Shown one piece after another: positions 1 to 9,837 of a DNA stretch of 29,601 nucleotides. Source of the stretch: Bacteroidales bacterium (GTDB lineage Bacteria; Bacteroidota; Bacteroidia; Bacteroidales; ML635J-15); the NCBI GenBank assembly GCA_023228725.1, contig JALOAQ010000022.1:1-29601 (forward strand), in the 5' to 3' direction. The position numbers were made by a program, and so were the translations under genes. Numbering within the stretch: position 1 is the first letter of the stretch; each line of letters opens with the position of its first letter. The notes beneath the pieces are model-generated. The model had not been told where the DNA came from and made no database searches. It was given only the letters and a program-made list of their open reading frames with translations.

Positions 1-1
1 A

Positions 2-2149
2 CAAAACAGTGGATTTTTCAACGAACTTGACGGAGGTCGTATTCAACAACTTGTTTCAAATGAATTATTTAGCCATTTTGTGCTAGGATTCCAAAAGGTG
101 AGAACTTTCGATAAAATCGCTATATGGAAGACTTGGTTCAGGGATAAATTGCCTGCATTTGTTGAAGGTTCAGATTGTAAAAATATAGAAGAAATAGGAA
201 GACCACACCTGCAAAGTGGCGAAGCCAAAACAACATATGTAAAGATTGGTGATTTTAACTTTGAAGCATTAAGATATGCTCTAACAGATTTCAACTATCG
301 TGTTAAGCATAACTCAAAACCCGAAATAAAAAACTCTTACATCAAATCCATTGCTTTTGAGGGGGGATTATTAGGCGAAACAAAAATCGATTTTTCGCCC
401 GAACTTAATACACTCATAGGAATTAGAGGAAGCGGAAAATCTTCTATTTTAGAAATTTTGCGCTACACATTGGGCATTCCGTTATCGCCTATTACCGTTG
501 ACCCAAGATACAAGGAGGGTTTGATTGAAAATGTTTTGAGAAGTGGCGGAAAAGCAATCCTAACTATTGTAAACAAGCAAAAAGAAGAATACCGTATCGA
601 AAAAATTTACGGACAAAAAGAAGATATTTACAAAGGAGATGTTTTGCAAGCAGGCATTTCTGTAAATGCTGTGTTTGACTATCCTGTTTATTTCGGACAA
701 AAAGATTTATCAAACAAAGATGTGGATTTTGAAGCTGATTTAATTCAACGCTTAGTAGGAACTCGTTTAAAAGATATTCAATCAAAGATTGAACAAAAGA
801 AAAGAGAAGTTGGAAATATTATTTCTGAAATTAAAAAACTTCGCAACCTAAATGAGTTGAAAAAAGAAACAGAAATTGTCATAAAAAACGCAGAGCACCA
901 ACTTAAATTTTTTAGAGAAAAAGGAGTCGAAGATAAATTAAAGCAACAAACACTCTTTGATTCTGATGTTTCCAAATTGTCGCAATCGGAAGGTTCGGTA
1001 AGAAGCTATTTGAATGAATTACAATCGCTAATTGCTAATCACGATTACTTTTTTCAACAAGAAATTTCAGGTTCAGAAGCAAACCAAGTTTTTTTTGACG
1101 AAGCAAAGAATTTGTTGAGAGAATTAAAATCAGAATTTGAAAAGTTAAAAACTATTCAAAAAAACTCTGTCCAATTTCAAGAAAAATACAAAGAACTCAT
1201 TGGAAAAATTAATGTAAAAAAGGAAGGATTGAAAGAAGAATTTGCCAAAATCAAAAGAGAAATCGGCACGGATACTATCAACCCCGACAATTTTCTTAGC
1301 TTGAACAGGCAAATAAATACTTCAAGATTGAAATTGTTGGAAATTGACAAATCTGAAAAGAAAAGAAAAAAATGGAAAGATGAATTGTCGAACAAATTAG
1401 TAGAACTTGATAATCTTTGGTTAGAGGAATATCGACTCTTGAAAAATGAAGTAAACCGAATAAACGAGACAGAAAGCAAACTTTCTATTGTTGTTGAGTT
1501 TAAAGGCAGACGAGATAAATTTATTGACAAGATGAAACAAATTTTCAGAGGTTCGGGCATTCGCGAAACCGCATATCAAGAAGTTGAAGATAACTACAAA
1601 GATTTTATTCAGATATACAAAGACAGTAGTAAACTCAATACTATTTTGAATGAAAATCAAGTTGTAGATTTTAAGAGGAGGTTTAACGAAAATTTGGAAG
1701 ATTTACTCACTTTTAAAGTAGATAATAAAATTGTTATCCAATACAATGGAAAGTCGTTAGACAAACATTCTTTGGGACAAAGGGCTTCGGCATTAATACT
1801 GTTTTTGTTGGCACAAAAAGAAAATGATGTTTTGATAATTGACCAGCCCGAAGATGATTTAGATAACCAAACTATCTATGATGAAGTCATCAAAGAATTA
1901 AAAAAGATAAAAGGCAATATGCAGTTTATTTTTGCAACTCATAATGCAAATATCCCTGTACTTGGCGACAGTGAAAAAGTAGTAGCTTGCAGTTATGATG
2001 AAAAGAAAATAACGCTTCATTCGGGTTCTATCGACCATCATCAAACACAACGATATGTTGTTGATATTATGGAAGGGGGAGATGAAGCATTTAGCCGTAG
2101 AAAAAACATTTACAGTATTTGGAACATTGAAAAATTGAGAACAAAATGA
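2..2149 (+). CDS. TrlF-like PHP/SMC-type ATPase, 5' partial
   Basis: The reading frame is open from base 2, so the N-terminus lies outside the window; the GTG at position 80 is internal and not the start. 715 residues are visible. The first ~65 resemble the end of a PHP-type phosphoesterase domain (EGSDCKNIEEIGR). An ABC/SMC-type ATPase follows: Walker A GIRGSGKSS at visible residues 140-148, a long charged coiled-coil-rich middle (about 240-590), a signature-like SLGQRAS near base 1770, Walker B plus D-loop IIDQPEDDLDN near 1840, and the H-loop region ATHNAN near 1938. This order matches the TrlF family (PHP domain plus AAA/SMC-like ATPase). The TGA overlaps the next ATG by 4 nt, so the two are probably translated together. 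Sampled lines are 32-42% GC against about 20% in the gene downstream. Inferred role: nucleic-acid-directed ATPase, possibly in defence; the substrate is unknown. Confidence 0.8.
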   Translation, partial: QNSGFFNELDGGRIQQLVSNELFSHFVLGFQKVRTFDKIAIWKTWFRDKLPAFVEGSDCKNIEEIGRPHLQSGEAKTTYVKIGDFNFEALRYALTDFNYRVKHNSKPEIKNSYIKSIAFEGGLLGETKIDFSPELNTLIGIRGSGKSSILEILRYTLGIPLSPITVDPRYKEGLIENVLRSGGKAILTIVNKQKEEYRIEKIYGQKEDIYKGDVLQAGISVNAVFDYPVYFGQKDLSNKDVDFEADLIQRLVGTRLKDIQSKIEQKKREVGNIISEIKKLRNLNELKKETEIVIKNAEHQLKFFREKGVEDKLKQQTLFDSDVSKLSQSEGSVRSYLNELQSLIANHDYFFQQEISGSEANQVFFDEAKNLLRELKSEFEKLKTIQKNSVQFQEKYKELIGKINVKKEGLKEEFAKIKREIGTDTINPDNFLSLNRQINTSRLKLLEIDKSEKKRKKWKDELSNKLVELDNLWLEEYRLLKNEVNRINETESKLSIVVEFKGRRDKFIDKMKQIFRGSGIRETAYQEVEDNYKDFIQIYKDSSKLNTILNENQVVDFKRRFNENLEDLLTFKVDNKIVIQYNGKSLDKHSLGQRASALILFLLAQKENDVLIIDQPEDDLDNQTIYDEVIKELKKIKGNMQFIFATHNANIPVLGDSEKVVACSYDEKKITLHSGSIDHHQTQRYVVDIMEGGDEAFSRRKNIYSIWNIEKLRTK

Positions 2150-3318
2150 ACGCAATAGAACTATTAGATATCATAAGCTCAGGCGAAACAAGCAGAGTTC
2201 AATTTAAAAAAGAAATGGATAATGACGATTCGATTGCAGCTGAATTGATTGCTTTTTCCAACTCAAAAGGCGGAGTGATTTTGTTTGGAATCGAAGATAA
2301 AAAGGGAACAGTATTAGGTCTAGATTATCAGAAGTTGCAATCTTATAATAACAGAATTGCAACAATCGCCAATGATAAAGTAAAACCACAAATTTTTCTT
2401 TTTACAGAAGTTGTGTCAATTCCTACAGAAACTGATGAAAAGAAAATTTTGCTTGTAGAAGTTTCAGAGGGAATTGCAAAGCCTTACAAAGATAAAAACG
2501 GTGCAATTTGGATAAAACAGGGTTCTGATAAAAGAAGATTAACCGACAATAATGAGCAAATAAGGCTATTTCAACAAAGTGGTATCTTGTATTTAGATGA
2601 AATGATTGTTCCGCAAACTTCTGTTGACGACATCAACTTTTCAAAAGTAGAAGAATATGTTAAGGCAATTCAGAAAAGAGAAACAGATGAAAAAACCGAA
2701 ATTTCAGAAACCTTATTAACTAACTTAAATATCTTAAAAGATAGACGCTTGACTTTGGGTGGATTGTTGTTTTTTGCAAATAATCCACAAAAATACAGAC
2801 CTGCATTTTGTGTAAAAGCCATTTCGTTTTTTGGAAATAGTATTGGTAGCACAGACTATCGAAGCAATCAAGATATAGAAGGAACAATTCCTGAAATTTT
2901 TGAAGAAACAATGAGATTTTTTACGACCAATCTACATCATATACAAGCAGGACAAAATTTTAATTCAGTAGGACAACTTGAGGTTTCAAAAATAGCATTA
3001 GAAGAACTACTTCAAAATGCCTTGGTACACAGAGATTATTCAAAAAATTCGCCTGTTCGTGTAATGATTTTTGATGACAGAATTGAAATTGTAAGTCCGG
3101 GTTCCTTGCCAAACAGTCTTAGTGTTGAAAATATAAAGATGGGAAATGCGACTGTGCGAAATAACCTACTAGTTTCGTATTGTTCAAAATTAATGATTTA
3201 TCGTGGTTTTGGTTCAGGTATTACCCGTTCGTTAGCAGCACAACCCAATATAGAATTGATTAATGATACTGACGGAGAACAATTTCGTGTTATCATTCCA
3301 AGGCCTGAAAAAAAGTGA
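2146..3318 (+). CDS. AlbA_2 (Schlafen-like) DNA/RNA-binding protein with GHKL ATPase domain
   Basis: 390 aa, starting at the ATG that overlaps the upstream TGA (ATGA). Residues about 12-130 form an AlbA_2/Schlafen-type domain: SRVQFKKE at its start, then LIAFSNSKGGVILFGIED, then IWIKQGSDKRRLT. Residues about 275-385 resemble the HATPase_c_4 domain seen in this family: EELLQNALVHRDYS (N-box-like), FDDRIEIVSPGSLP, and GFGSGI near the end. Such proteins are often annotated as ATP-binding transcriptional regulators and are frequently found beside restriction or defence genes (family knowledge). The coupling to the TrlF-like ATPase suggests that the two act together, either as effector and sensor or with this protein regulating the operon. 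No nuclease motif is evident. The domain assignment is firm; the biological role is inferred. Confidence 0.85.
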   Translation: MNAIELLDIISSGETSRVQFKKEMDNDDSIAAELIAFSNSKGGVILFGIEDKKGTVLGLDYQKLQSYNNRIATIANDKVKPQIFLFTEVVSIPTETDEKKILLVEVSEGIAKPYKDKNGAIWIKQGSDKRRLTDNNEQIRLFQQSGILYLDEMIVPQTSVDDINFSKVEEYVKAIQKRETDEKTEISETLLTNLNILKDRRLTLGGLLFFANNPQKYRPAFCVKAISFFGNSIGSTDYRSNQDIEGTIPEIFEETMRFFTTNLHHIQAGQNFNSVGQLEVSKIALEELLQNALVHRDYSKNSPVRVMIFDDRIEIVSPGSLPNSLSVENIKMGNATVRNNLLVSYCSKLMIYRGFGSGITRSLAAQPNIELINDTDGEQFRVIIPRPEKK

Positions 3319-3382
3319 AATTTCTAAAAATGAAAGGGAATAACGAGAAAATATAAATTTACCCCACAAATAATCTAAAAAG

Positions 3383-3418
3383 TTGTATTTTAGTGGTTTA
3401 ATATTTTTTATATTTTTG
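3383..3418 (+). promoter_or_regulatory. Putative Bacteroidota-type promoter for the C25 peptidase gene
   Basis: TATTTTTG at 3411-3418 fits the TAnnTTTG -7 consensus and ends 13 nt before the ATG at 3432. A TTG at 3383-3385 could be the -33 element, but the 25-nt gap is longer than the usual 18-20. The rest of the 113-nt gap after the AlbA_2 gene shows no clear terminator. Confidence 0.4.
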
Positions 3419-3431
3419 TAAATTATATATA

Positions 3432-6400
3432 ATGAAAATTCACTTGAAAATTTTTAATATAATACTATTTTTTCTGTTAGTTTACACTAATTATGTTTAT
3501 TCACAAGACTCACATACAAGTTGGATAAATTATAACCAGCAATATTATAAAATTCAACTTAGTCAAGACGGATTGTATCGTATTCCTTATGCAAATTTAC
3601 TACAAGCCGGAATTCCTGTTGATAATATTGACCCTCGTTGGATACAAATATTTTTTCAAGGTCAAGAGCAATATATTTACATTCATAACGAAGGCACATC
3701 CGGGATATTTGATCCAAATTCTTATATTGAATTTTATGGTAAAAGAAATAAATCAAAATTAGACTTAGGTTTTTATGATGATCCAGATAATTGCGTAAAT
3801 CCTGATTATAGTATGCACAGCGACACTTCTGCATATTTTTTGACTTGGAATACATCTATAAACAATAAGAGGTTTAAAAATGTTTCTCAAAATAATTTTG
3901 AAGATTATTCTGTTCATGCTCAAGAATATTGTTATAAAAATATTAGGAATAATTACACATCAGCCTTTTATTGGGGTTCAACTCAAAATTTATTTTCAAA
4001 AGGTGAAGGTTGGTTTGATAATGCTGTTATTAACGAAGAAACTCCAAGAATAAAAAATATAAATATTCCAAATTTTTATTCCGGAAATATTGATACATAT
4101 TTTGAAATTGCTGTGGCGGGAGTGCCTGCAAGTGCCGTAAGCTCAAGCGTTCCACATCATTTAAAACTAGAGTTTCTTGATGAAATTAGAATTGATGAAA
4201 CTTATACAGGTTACGAATTTGTAAGGAAAAATATTGTTTTAAAATCTTCTCTTCTTACAAATAATATTAGCTTTAAATTTACTTCTAATGATATTACCCA
4301 AACTAATATAGCTGATAGAAATGCCGTTTCATATATAAATATAAAATATCCACATACTTGGAATTTTGAAAATCAAAATTATTTTGAATTTTATCTACCA
4401 AAAAACAATTCAGCTGAAAAAGATTATTTGGAAATTACAAACTTCAATACTTCTTCAGCTGTAATTTTGTATGATTTAACAAATTATGAAAGAATTTCTC
4501 TTATAAATGATGAATCTATTTTAAAAACACTTGTAAATTATTCTGATACAGAAAGATTTTTAGCCTTAACAAATAAAACAGGTGTGAAATCTGTTGATAA
4601 AATTTCAAAAATTGGAAATGGAAATAAATTTATAGATTACGAGACACAAATTAAAAATGCAAATTTTATTATAATTACTCATTCGTCTTTATGGGCTGCT
4701 GCACAAGAATATGCAAATTACCGCAGTTCAACAGGATATGATATTGCATTAATTGATATTGACCAATTGTACAATCAATACGCTTGGGGAGTAAATAAAC
4801 ATCCTGCTGCAATAAGAAATTTTCTAAAAACCTTATTTGATTATTCCGATATGGAAAGATATGTGTTTTTAATTGGAAAATCAATACATACGCGTACAAT
4901 TCGCAATTCTCCGGCTAATTATAAAGAATGTTTGGTGCCATCAGCAGGAAATCCATCAAGTGATAATATTTTTACTCTAAATTTTAAAGACAATAATTAT
5001 TATCCAATATATCCAATTGGAAGATTAGCGGCTTATAATCAAGATAATGTAAAGGAATATTTAAAAAAAATAATGCAATACGAATCTGCTCCAACAGAAG
5101 AATGGATGAAAACAGTTTTACATTTTGGAGGAGGTATGAATGTTAATGAACAATCCGCTTTTGCAGGATATTTGAATAATTATAAAAATATTATTGAAGA
5201 TACATTATTTGGAGGAAAAGTAAGTACTTTTTTGAAAAATTCTTCAGAACCAATACAAATAACACAATCAGATTCTATTACAAATTTAATAAATAATGGA
5301 GCCACAATTTTAACATTTTTCGGACATGCCCATGCAGGCGGTTTCGACCAAAACATTGATTTGCCACAAAATTATAATAATACTGGAAAATATCCATTTA
5401 TTATTGCAAATTCATGTTTTGCAGGCGACATACATCTTAGAGATCAAGGAAGTATAAGTGAAATATGGATAAATGAAAAACAAAAAGGAGCAATAGCATT
5501 TCTCGCCTCAATAGGAGATGGTATAGCATCATATTTGAATATTTATTCAACAGAATTATATAAAAATATTGCTTATAAAGATTATAACAAACCTCTTGGT
5601 CTGCAAATTAAAAATACAATTAAAAATATTATAGAAAATTATCCGCAAAACACATATTTAGAAGTTACTTGCCACGAAACTGCCCTGCATGGAGACCCAG
5701 CTTTAGTTATTAATTCTCATGAAAAACCAGATTTAACAATTACAGCAGATTTAATAAAATTTAATCCTCAAGAAATTACTACACTTGTTGATAGCTTTGA
5801 GCTTAGAATTGTGATTAAAAATATTGGTAAAGCAACGAGTAACACATTTTTACTTTCTATAAACAGAACATTACCAAACGGAAGTGTTAGTGAGTATAAT
5901 ATTCCTATCTATGGTTGTAATTATAAAGATACTGTTTATATTAATTTGCTTGTAAATAGGTTAGTCGGACCGGGATTAAATAAATTGCACTTATTTGTTG
6001 ATTCAGGAAACCAAATTGATGAGCTAAACGAAAATAATAATCAAGTAAATATTAATTTTTTAATAAAAACTGCTGATTTATTCCCAATTTATCCTTATAA
6101 TTATTCAATTATTCCTTCAAAAAATGCAAGTTTAATTGCTTCTACAGGAGATCCATTTTTAAGTTCAATAAATTATCTTTTTCAAATTGATAGCACAGAT
6201 TTATTTAATAGCCCCATACTTCAAACCAAAACAATTAATTCTTCGGGGGGAATAGTAAAATGGGATTTGCCTTTCGAACTTGTGGAAAACAGAGTTTATT
6301 TTTGGCGAATTGCTCACGAACATGCAAACTCAGATAGTGTTTTTTGGAAAGAATCTTCTTTTGTATATATTGAAGGTGAAGAAGGTTGGTCCCAAGCTCA

Positions 6401-8429
6401 TTTTTTTCAATATAAAGAAAATGATTTTTTGTTTTTGGACTATGACCGGCCTGCCCGAAAATTAAAATATGTAAATTATCCAAAAAAACTTCATTGCCAC
6501 AATCAAGGTAATTATGCTGAAAATGGCTTTACAATAGTTAGGTGGACGCTTGATAATTCTTATAATAATGGTTTGGGTGCAAATGGAAATTGTGGAACAG
6601 CAGATGCAATCTTAGTAGTTGTAATCGACCCCGAAACAATTTTAGCTTGGCCCTCAGACTATCAACATTTTGGACATAGAAATTACCCTAAATGTTTTTC
6701 CAGTGCTCAAGAAAACTATTATTTTAGTTTTAGCACCGACCAAGTGAGCTTAGATTCTATGAATAATATGATTAATAATTATGTGCCGGATGCACATTAT
6801 TTGCTAATATATTCATGGGGAAATGGAAATTTTTCTAACTGGCCTACACAATTAAAACAAACATTTTATGATTTAGGTTCCTTGCAAATTGATAATGTAG
6901 CTGACGGAAATCCTTACATATTTTTTACAAAAAAAGGCACAATATCTTCAACAACTGAAACTTATGGCACATTTCCTTTAGCCAAAATTGATTTATATGT
7001 TGATTTATACAGAGATTTTGACAATGGAAATATGAAAAGTGTGAAAATTGGTCCAGCAGCAGAATGGAAATCTTTTAATTGGGAATACTTTTCACTTGAA
7101 AACCCTGAGCAAGATTCTGTAAATATAAAAGTTTTTGGAATTGATAATTTTGGTAACGAAACCCAGGTAATGTCGCCAATTAATCCAGATAATTTTGAAA
7201 TTTTTCAACTTCAAGATTCAATAAATTATCAAGAATTTCCTAATTTAAAATTAGAATTTTATAGTAAAGATGAAATAAATAAAACTTCGGCACAACTTGA
7301 AAAATGGCAATTAAAGTTTAAAGGAGTTCCTGAAACGGCAATTGACCCAAAATTTGGATTTTATTTTTGTTGCGACACTATTCAAGAAGGAGATGATTTT
7401 AAATTTTCTATTGCAACAAAAAATATTAGCGACTTAGATATGGATTCCTTAGATGTGATTTATTGGGTTCAAAATGCTGATAATGAGACAATTCATACTA
7501 AAAGAAAAAAGCTTAGACCTCACCCTGCCCAAGATATTTTAATTGATACTTTTAGTTATTCAAGTTTGGGAATGAAAGGAATGTATTCGGTTTGGGTAGA
7601 ATTTAATCCAATAAATCCGCAAACCGGAATTTATTATCAAGCCGAGCAACACCATTTTAATAATATTGCAAATAAATATTTTTTTGTACAAAATGATAAT
7701 ATAAATCCTTTGTTAGATGTGAGTTTTGACGGTAGGTATATTATGAATGGAGAAATTATTTCTGCAAAACCCGAAATTTTAATTAAACTTAAAGATGAAA
7801 ATAAATATTTAGCTCTAAACGATACTTCTTTATTTAGAATTTATATAAGCGAATTAAATACAGGAGTAGAAAAACGGATTTATTTTGGTTTACAAGAAAA
7901 TCCAGAAGAATCAATAGAGTGGACACCCGCAATTTTGCCAGATAATTCATGCGAAATATTATATAAACCAATTTTTAAAAATGATGGAATATATAAATTA
8001 AGAGTTCAAGCTGTTGATGTTTCAGGAAATGAATCAGGTAAAAATGACTATATTATTGAATTTGAAATAGTAAATAAACCTACAATTACACATTTATTAA
8101 ATTATCCTAATCCTTTTTCAAGTTCAACGCGTTTTGTTTTTGAACTTACAGGAAGCGAAATTCCTGATGAATTAAGAATAGATATTTTTACTATTACAGG
8201 AACACTAGTAAAAACAATTTTCTTAGAAGAATTTGGTAGCATACGCATTGGAAAAAATATTAGCGAATACGCTTGGGACGGCAAAGATATGTATGGCGAC
8301 CAGCTCGCAAATGGAGTGTATTTTTATCAAGTAAGCATTAAATTAAATGGAAAAGATATTGAATTAAGAAATACAGAAGCAGATAAATATTTTAAAAAAG
8401 AAATTGGAAAAATGTATTTGTTAAGATAA
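3432..8429 (+). CDS. porU2: Large secreted C25 (gingipain-family) peptidase, PorU2-like
   Basis: 1665 aa. A signal peptide (hydrophobic FNIILFFLLVYTNYVYS, about residues 8-24) is followed by a beta-rich N-terminal region to about 400. A peptidase C25 domain spans about 410-765, with probable catalytic His632 in FFGHAHAGG and Cys662 in ANSCFAGD; their 30-residue spacing resembles gingipains. A CARDB-like domain follows at about 767-880 (IKNIGKATSN...ELNENNNQV), then a long extracellular region, then a C-terminal FlgD-like/T9SS sorting-type domain from about 1554 (NYPNPFSSS, WDGKD, LANGVYFYQV). It should be exported by Sec and sit on the cell surface or be released through T9SS. It is longer than the PorU sortase (roughly 1100-1300 aa) and no porV follows, so I read it as the larger PorU2-type paralogue rather than PorU. 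Whether it is a sortase or an ordinary protease cannot be decided here. Confidence 0.75.
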   Translation: MKIHLKIFNIILFFLLVYTNYVYSQDSHTSWINYNQQYYKIQLSQDGLYRIPYANLLQAGIPVDNIDPRWIQIFFQGQEQYIYIHNEGTSGIFDPNSYIEFYGKRNKSKLDLGFYDDPDNCVNPDYSMHSDTSAYFLTWNTSINNKRFKNVSQNNFEDYSVHAQEYCYKNIRNNYTSAFYWGSTQNLFSKGEGWFDNAVINEETPRIKNINIPNFYSGNIDTYFEIAVAGVPASAVSSSVPHHLKLEFLDEIRIDETYTGYEFVRKNIVLKSSLLTNNISFKFTSNDITQTNIADRNAVSYINIKYPHTWNFENQNYFEFYLPKNNSAEKDYLEITNFNTSSAVILYDLTNYERISLINDESILKTLVNYSDTERFLALTNKTGVKSVDKISKIGNGNKFIDYETQIKNANFIIITHSSLWAAAQEYANYRSSTGYDIALIDIDQLYNQYAWGVNKHPAAIRNFLKTLFDYSDMERYVFLIGKSIHTRTIRNSPANYKECLVPSAGNPSSDNIFTLNFKDNNYYPIYPIGRLAAYNQDNVKEYLKKIMQYESAPTEEWMKTVLHFGGGMNVNEQSAFAGYLNNYKNIIEDTLFGGKVSTFLKNSSEPIQITQSDSITNLINNGATILTFFGHAHAGGFDQNIDLPQNYNNTGKYPFIIANSCFAGDIHLRDQGSISEIWINEKQKGAIAFLASIGDGIASYLNIYSTELYKNIAYKDYNKPLGLQIKNTIKNIIENYPQNTYLEVTCHETALHGDPALVINSHEKPDLTITADLIKFNPQEITTLVDSFELRIVIKNIGKATSNTFLLSINRTLPNGSVSEYNIPIYGCNYKDTVYINLLVNRLVGPGLNKLHLFVDSGNQIDELNENNNQVNINFLIKTADLFPIYPYNYSIIPSKNASLIASTGDPFLSSINYLFQIDSTDLFNSPILQTKTINSSGGIVKWDLPFELVENRVYFWRIAHEHANSDSVFWKESSFVYIEGEEGWSQAHFFQYKENDFLFLDYDRPARKLKYVNYPKKLHCHNQGNYAENGFTIVRWTLDNSYNNGLGANGNCGTADAILVVVIDPETILAWPSDYQHFGHRNYPKCFSSAQENYYFSFSTDQVSLDSMNNMINNYVPDAHYLLIYSWGNGNFSNWPTQLKQTFYDLGSLQIDNVADGNPYIFFTKKGTISSTTETYGTFPLAKIDLYVDLYRDFDNGNMKSVKIGPAAEWKSFNWEYFSLENPEQDSVNIKVFGIDNFGNETQVMSPINPDNFEIFQLQDSINYQEFPNLKLEFYSKDEINKTSAQLEKWQLKFKGVPETAIDPKFGFYFCCDTIQEGDDFKFSIATKNISDLDMDSLDVIYWVQNADNETIHTKRKKLRPHPAQDILIDTFSYSSLGMKGMYSVWVEFNPINPQTGIYYQAEQHHFNNIANKYFFVQNDNINPLLDVSFDGRYIMNGEIISAKPEILIKLKDENKYLALNDTSLFRIYISELNTGVEKRIYFGLQENPEESIEWTPAILPDNSCEILYKPIFKNDGIYKLRVQAVDVSGNESGKNDYIIEFEIVNKPTITHLLNYPNPFSSSTRFVFELTGSEIPDELRIDIFTITGTLVKTIFLEEFGSIRIGKNISEYAWDGKDMYGDQLANGVYFYQVSIKLNGKDIELRNTEADKYFKKEIGKMYLLR

Positions 8430-8449
8430 GAAATTAAGAAAAAAAGAAA

Positions 8450-9721
8450 ATGAATTTTAAAGATTTAAGAGTTTCCAAACCATTATTAAACGCCTTAGAA
8501 GATTTGGATTATGTTTATCCAACGCCAATTCAACAAAAAAGTTTTAGAAGAATTAGCTCAGGAATCGATCTTATTGGAATTGCAAAAACAGGTACAGGTA
8601 AAACTTTAGCTTATCTCTTGCCAATTTTGAGCCAATTAGAATATTCTACGCAAAAACAACCCAGAATACTTATTGTTGTTCCTACGCGTGAACTTGTTAC
8701 CCAAGTATGCGAAGAAGCCGAAAAAATTGCTAAATATAAAAGCCTAAGAATAAAAGGAGTTTTTGGTGGAGCTAATATAAATACTCAAAAAGATTATGTT
8801 TTTGACCAAGGAGCTGATATTTTAGTGGGAACACCGGGCAGACTTTACGATATTGCCGTTACCGGAATTATTAGGTTTAGCAATATTAAAAAAATTGTAA
8901 TTGATGAGGTTGACGAAATGTTATCTTTAGGATTTAGGCCACAATTAGAGCAAATTTTTGAAATGCTTCCCAAAAAACGTCAGCATTTAATGTTTTCTTC
9001 AACTTTAAGCGAAGATGTAGAAGAGTTTATTAAGTCATATTTTAATTCGCCAGAAAAAATAGAAGTTGATTTAGAGTCAACGCCTGTTGAAAAAATTAAA
9101 CAAATATTTTTTCCTGTACAAAATTTTAGTACGAAAATTGAATTTCTAAAAGTATTAATTTCTCCAAAAGATGAGTTTGTTAAAAATTTGATTTTTGTTG
9201 CCGATAAAAAACAAGCAGATTTAGTCTTTGACAAGTTAAGTGCTGAGTATGACGATATTGGAATAATTCATTCTAATAAATCTCAAAATTATAGGTTTAA
9301 TACAATTAAAAATTTTGAAAAAAAGAAAATACGTTCTCTTATAGCCACTGATATTGTTGCCCGTGGATTAGATTTTTCTGATATCAGCCATGTTATAAAC
9401 TTTTCTGTTCCTGAAAAGGCTTCAGACTATATTCACAGAATTGGCAGGACTGCAAGAGCTGGAAAGACAGGAGTTTCAATTTTAATGTATTCGCCTTACG
9501 AGGAAAAATCTTTTGAAGAAATCAAACAAATTGCAGGCGAAAATATTATTGAAGAAAACATTCCTAAAACTATTCCTGAAATTAAAACTTTATTAGAATT
9601 TGAAAAGCCATCTTTCACGCATAAACAAATTACAAAAGCACCTGATATTACAAAAGGCGGCGGTGCTTATCATGAAAAAAGAAATATAAAAACTAAACAA
9701 AAAACTAAGAGAAGGAGGTAG
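8450..9721 (+). CDS. DEAD-box ATP-dependent RNA helicase (DEVD variant)
   Basis: 423 aa with the full superfamily 2 core: Q motif around TPIQQ (25-29), Walker A AKTGTGKT (45-52), motif Ia PTREL (78-82), TPGR (128-131), motif II DEVD (152-155), motif III SST (183-185), motif V ARGLD (304-308) and motif VI HRIGRTARAG (329-338). The short C-terminal tail is strongly basic and ends in KRRR, consistent with RNA binding. The family unwinds short RNA duplexes, for example in ribosome assembly or mRNA decay; which RhlE/CsdA-type subgroup this belongs to is not clear. Motif II normally reads DEAD and motif III SAT, so both are mildly divergent, but the catalytic Asp-Glu pair is kept. It starts 20 nt after the C25 gene with no recognisable promoter, so read-through is possible. 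Confidence 0.93.
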   Translation: MNFKDLRVSKPLLNALEDLDYVYPTPIQQKSFRRISSGIDLIGIAKTGTGKTLAYLLPILSQLEYSTQKQPRILIVVPTRELVTQVCEEAEKIAKYKSLRIKGVFGGANINTQKDYVFDQGADILVGTPGRLYDIAVTGIIRFSNIKKIVIDEVDEMLSLGFRPQLEQIFEMLPKKRQHLMFSSTLSEDVEEFIKSYFNSPEKIEVDLESTPVEKIKQIFFPVQNFSTKIEFLKVLISPKDEFVKNLIFVADKKQADLVFDKLSAEYDDIGIIHSNKSQNYRFNTIKNFEKKKIRSLIATDIVARGLDFSDISHVINFSVPEKASDYIHRIGRTARAGKTGVSILMYSPYEEKSFEEIKQIAGENIIEENIPKTIPEIKTLLEFEKPSFTHKQITKAPDITKGGGAYHEKRNIKTKQKTKRRR

Positions 9722-9837
9722 GATTTTGAGGATTGGGGGTGGTGATGTCCTGACGAATTATTGCCGTAAATTTTAAAACGTAGCGGTTAATCCGCCTGAA
9801 GCAAAACGACTTGTTAGTTGCAGGGACTATTACTTTT
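9722..9837. other. GC-richer intergenic segment with small hairpin
   Basis: 116 bp between the helicase stop and the stop of the minus-strand gene. Its middle is visibly richer in G and C than the neighbouring core genes. It contains GCGG-TTAAT-CCGC (9783-9795) and, read on the minus strand, a CTAACAAGTCGTTTTGC string soon after the 241-aa gene's stop. That resembles the start of a cassette recombination site, but no matching GTTRRRY end was found. I see no ORF and no good terminator. Confidence 0.4.

Noticed and set aside
3432..8429. Assignment of the C25 peptidase as PorU itself
   Set aside because: It is much longer than PorU and is not followed by porV.
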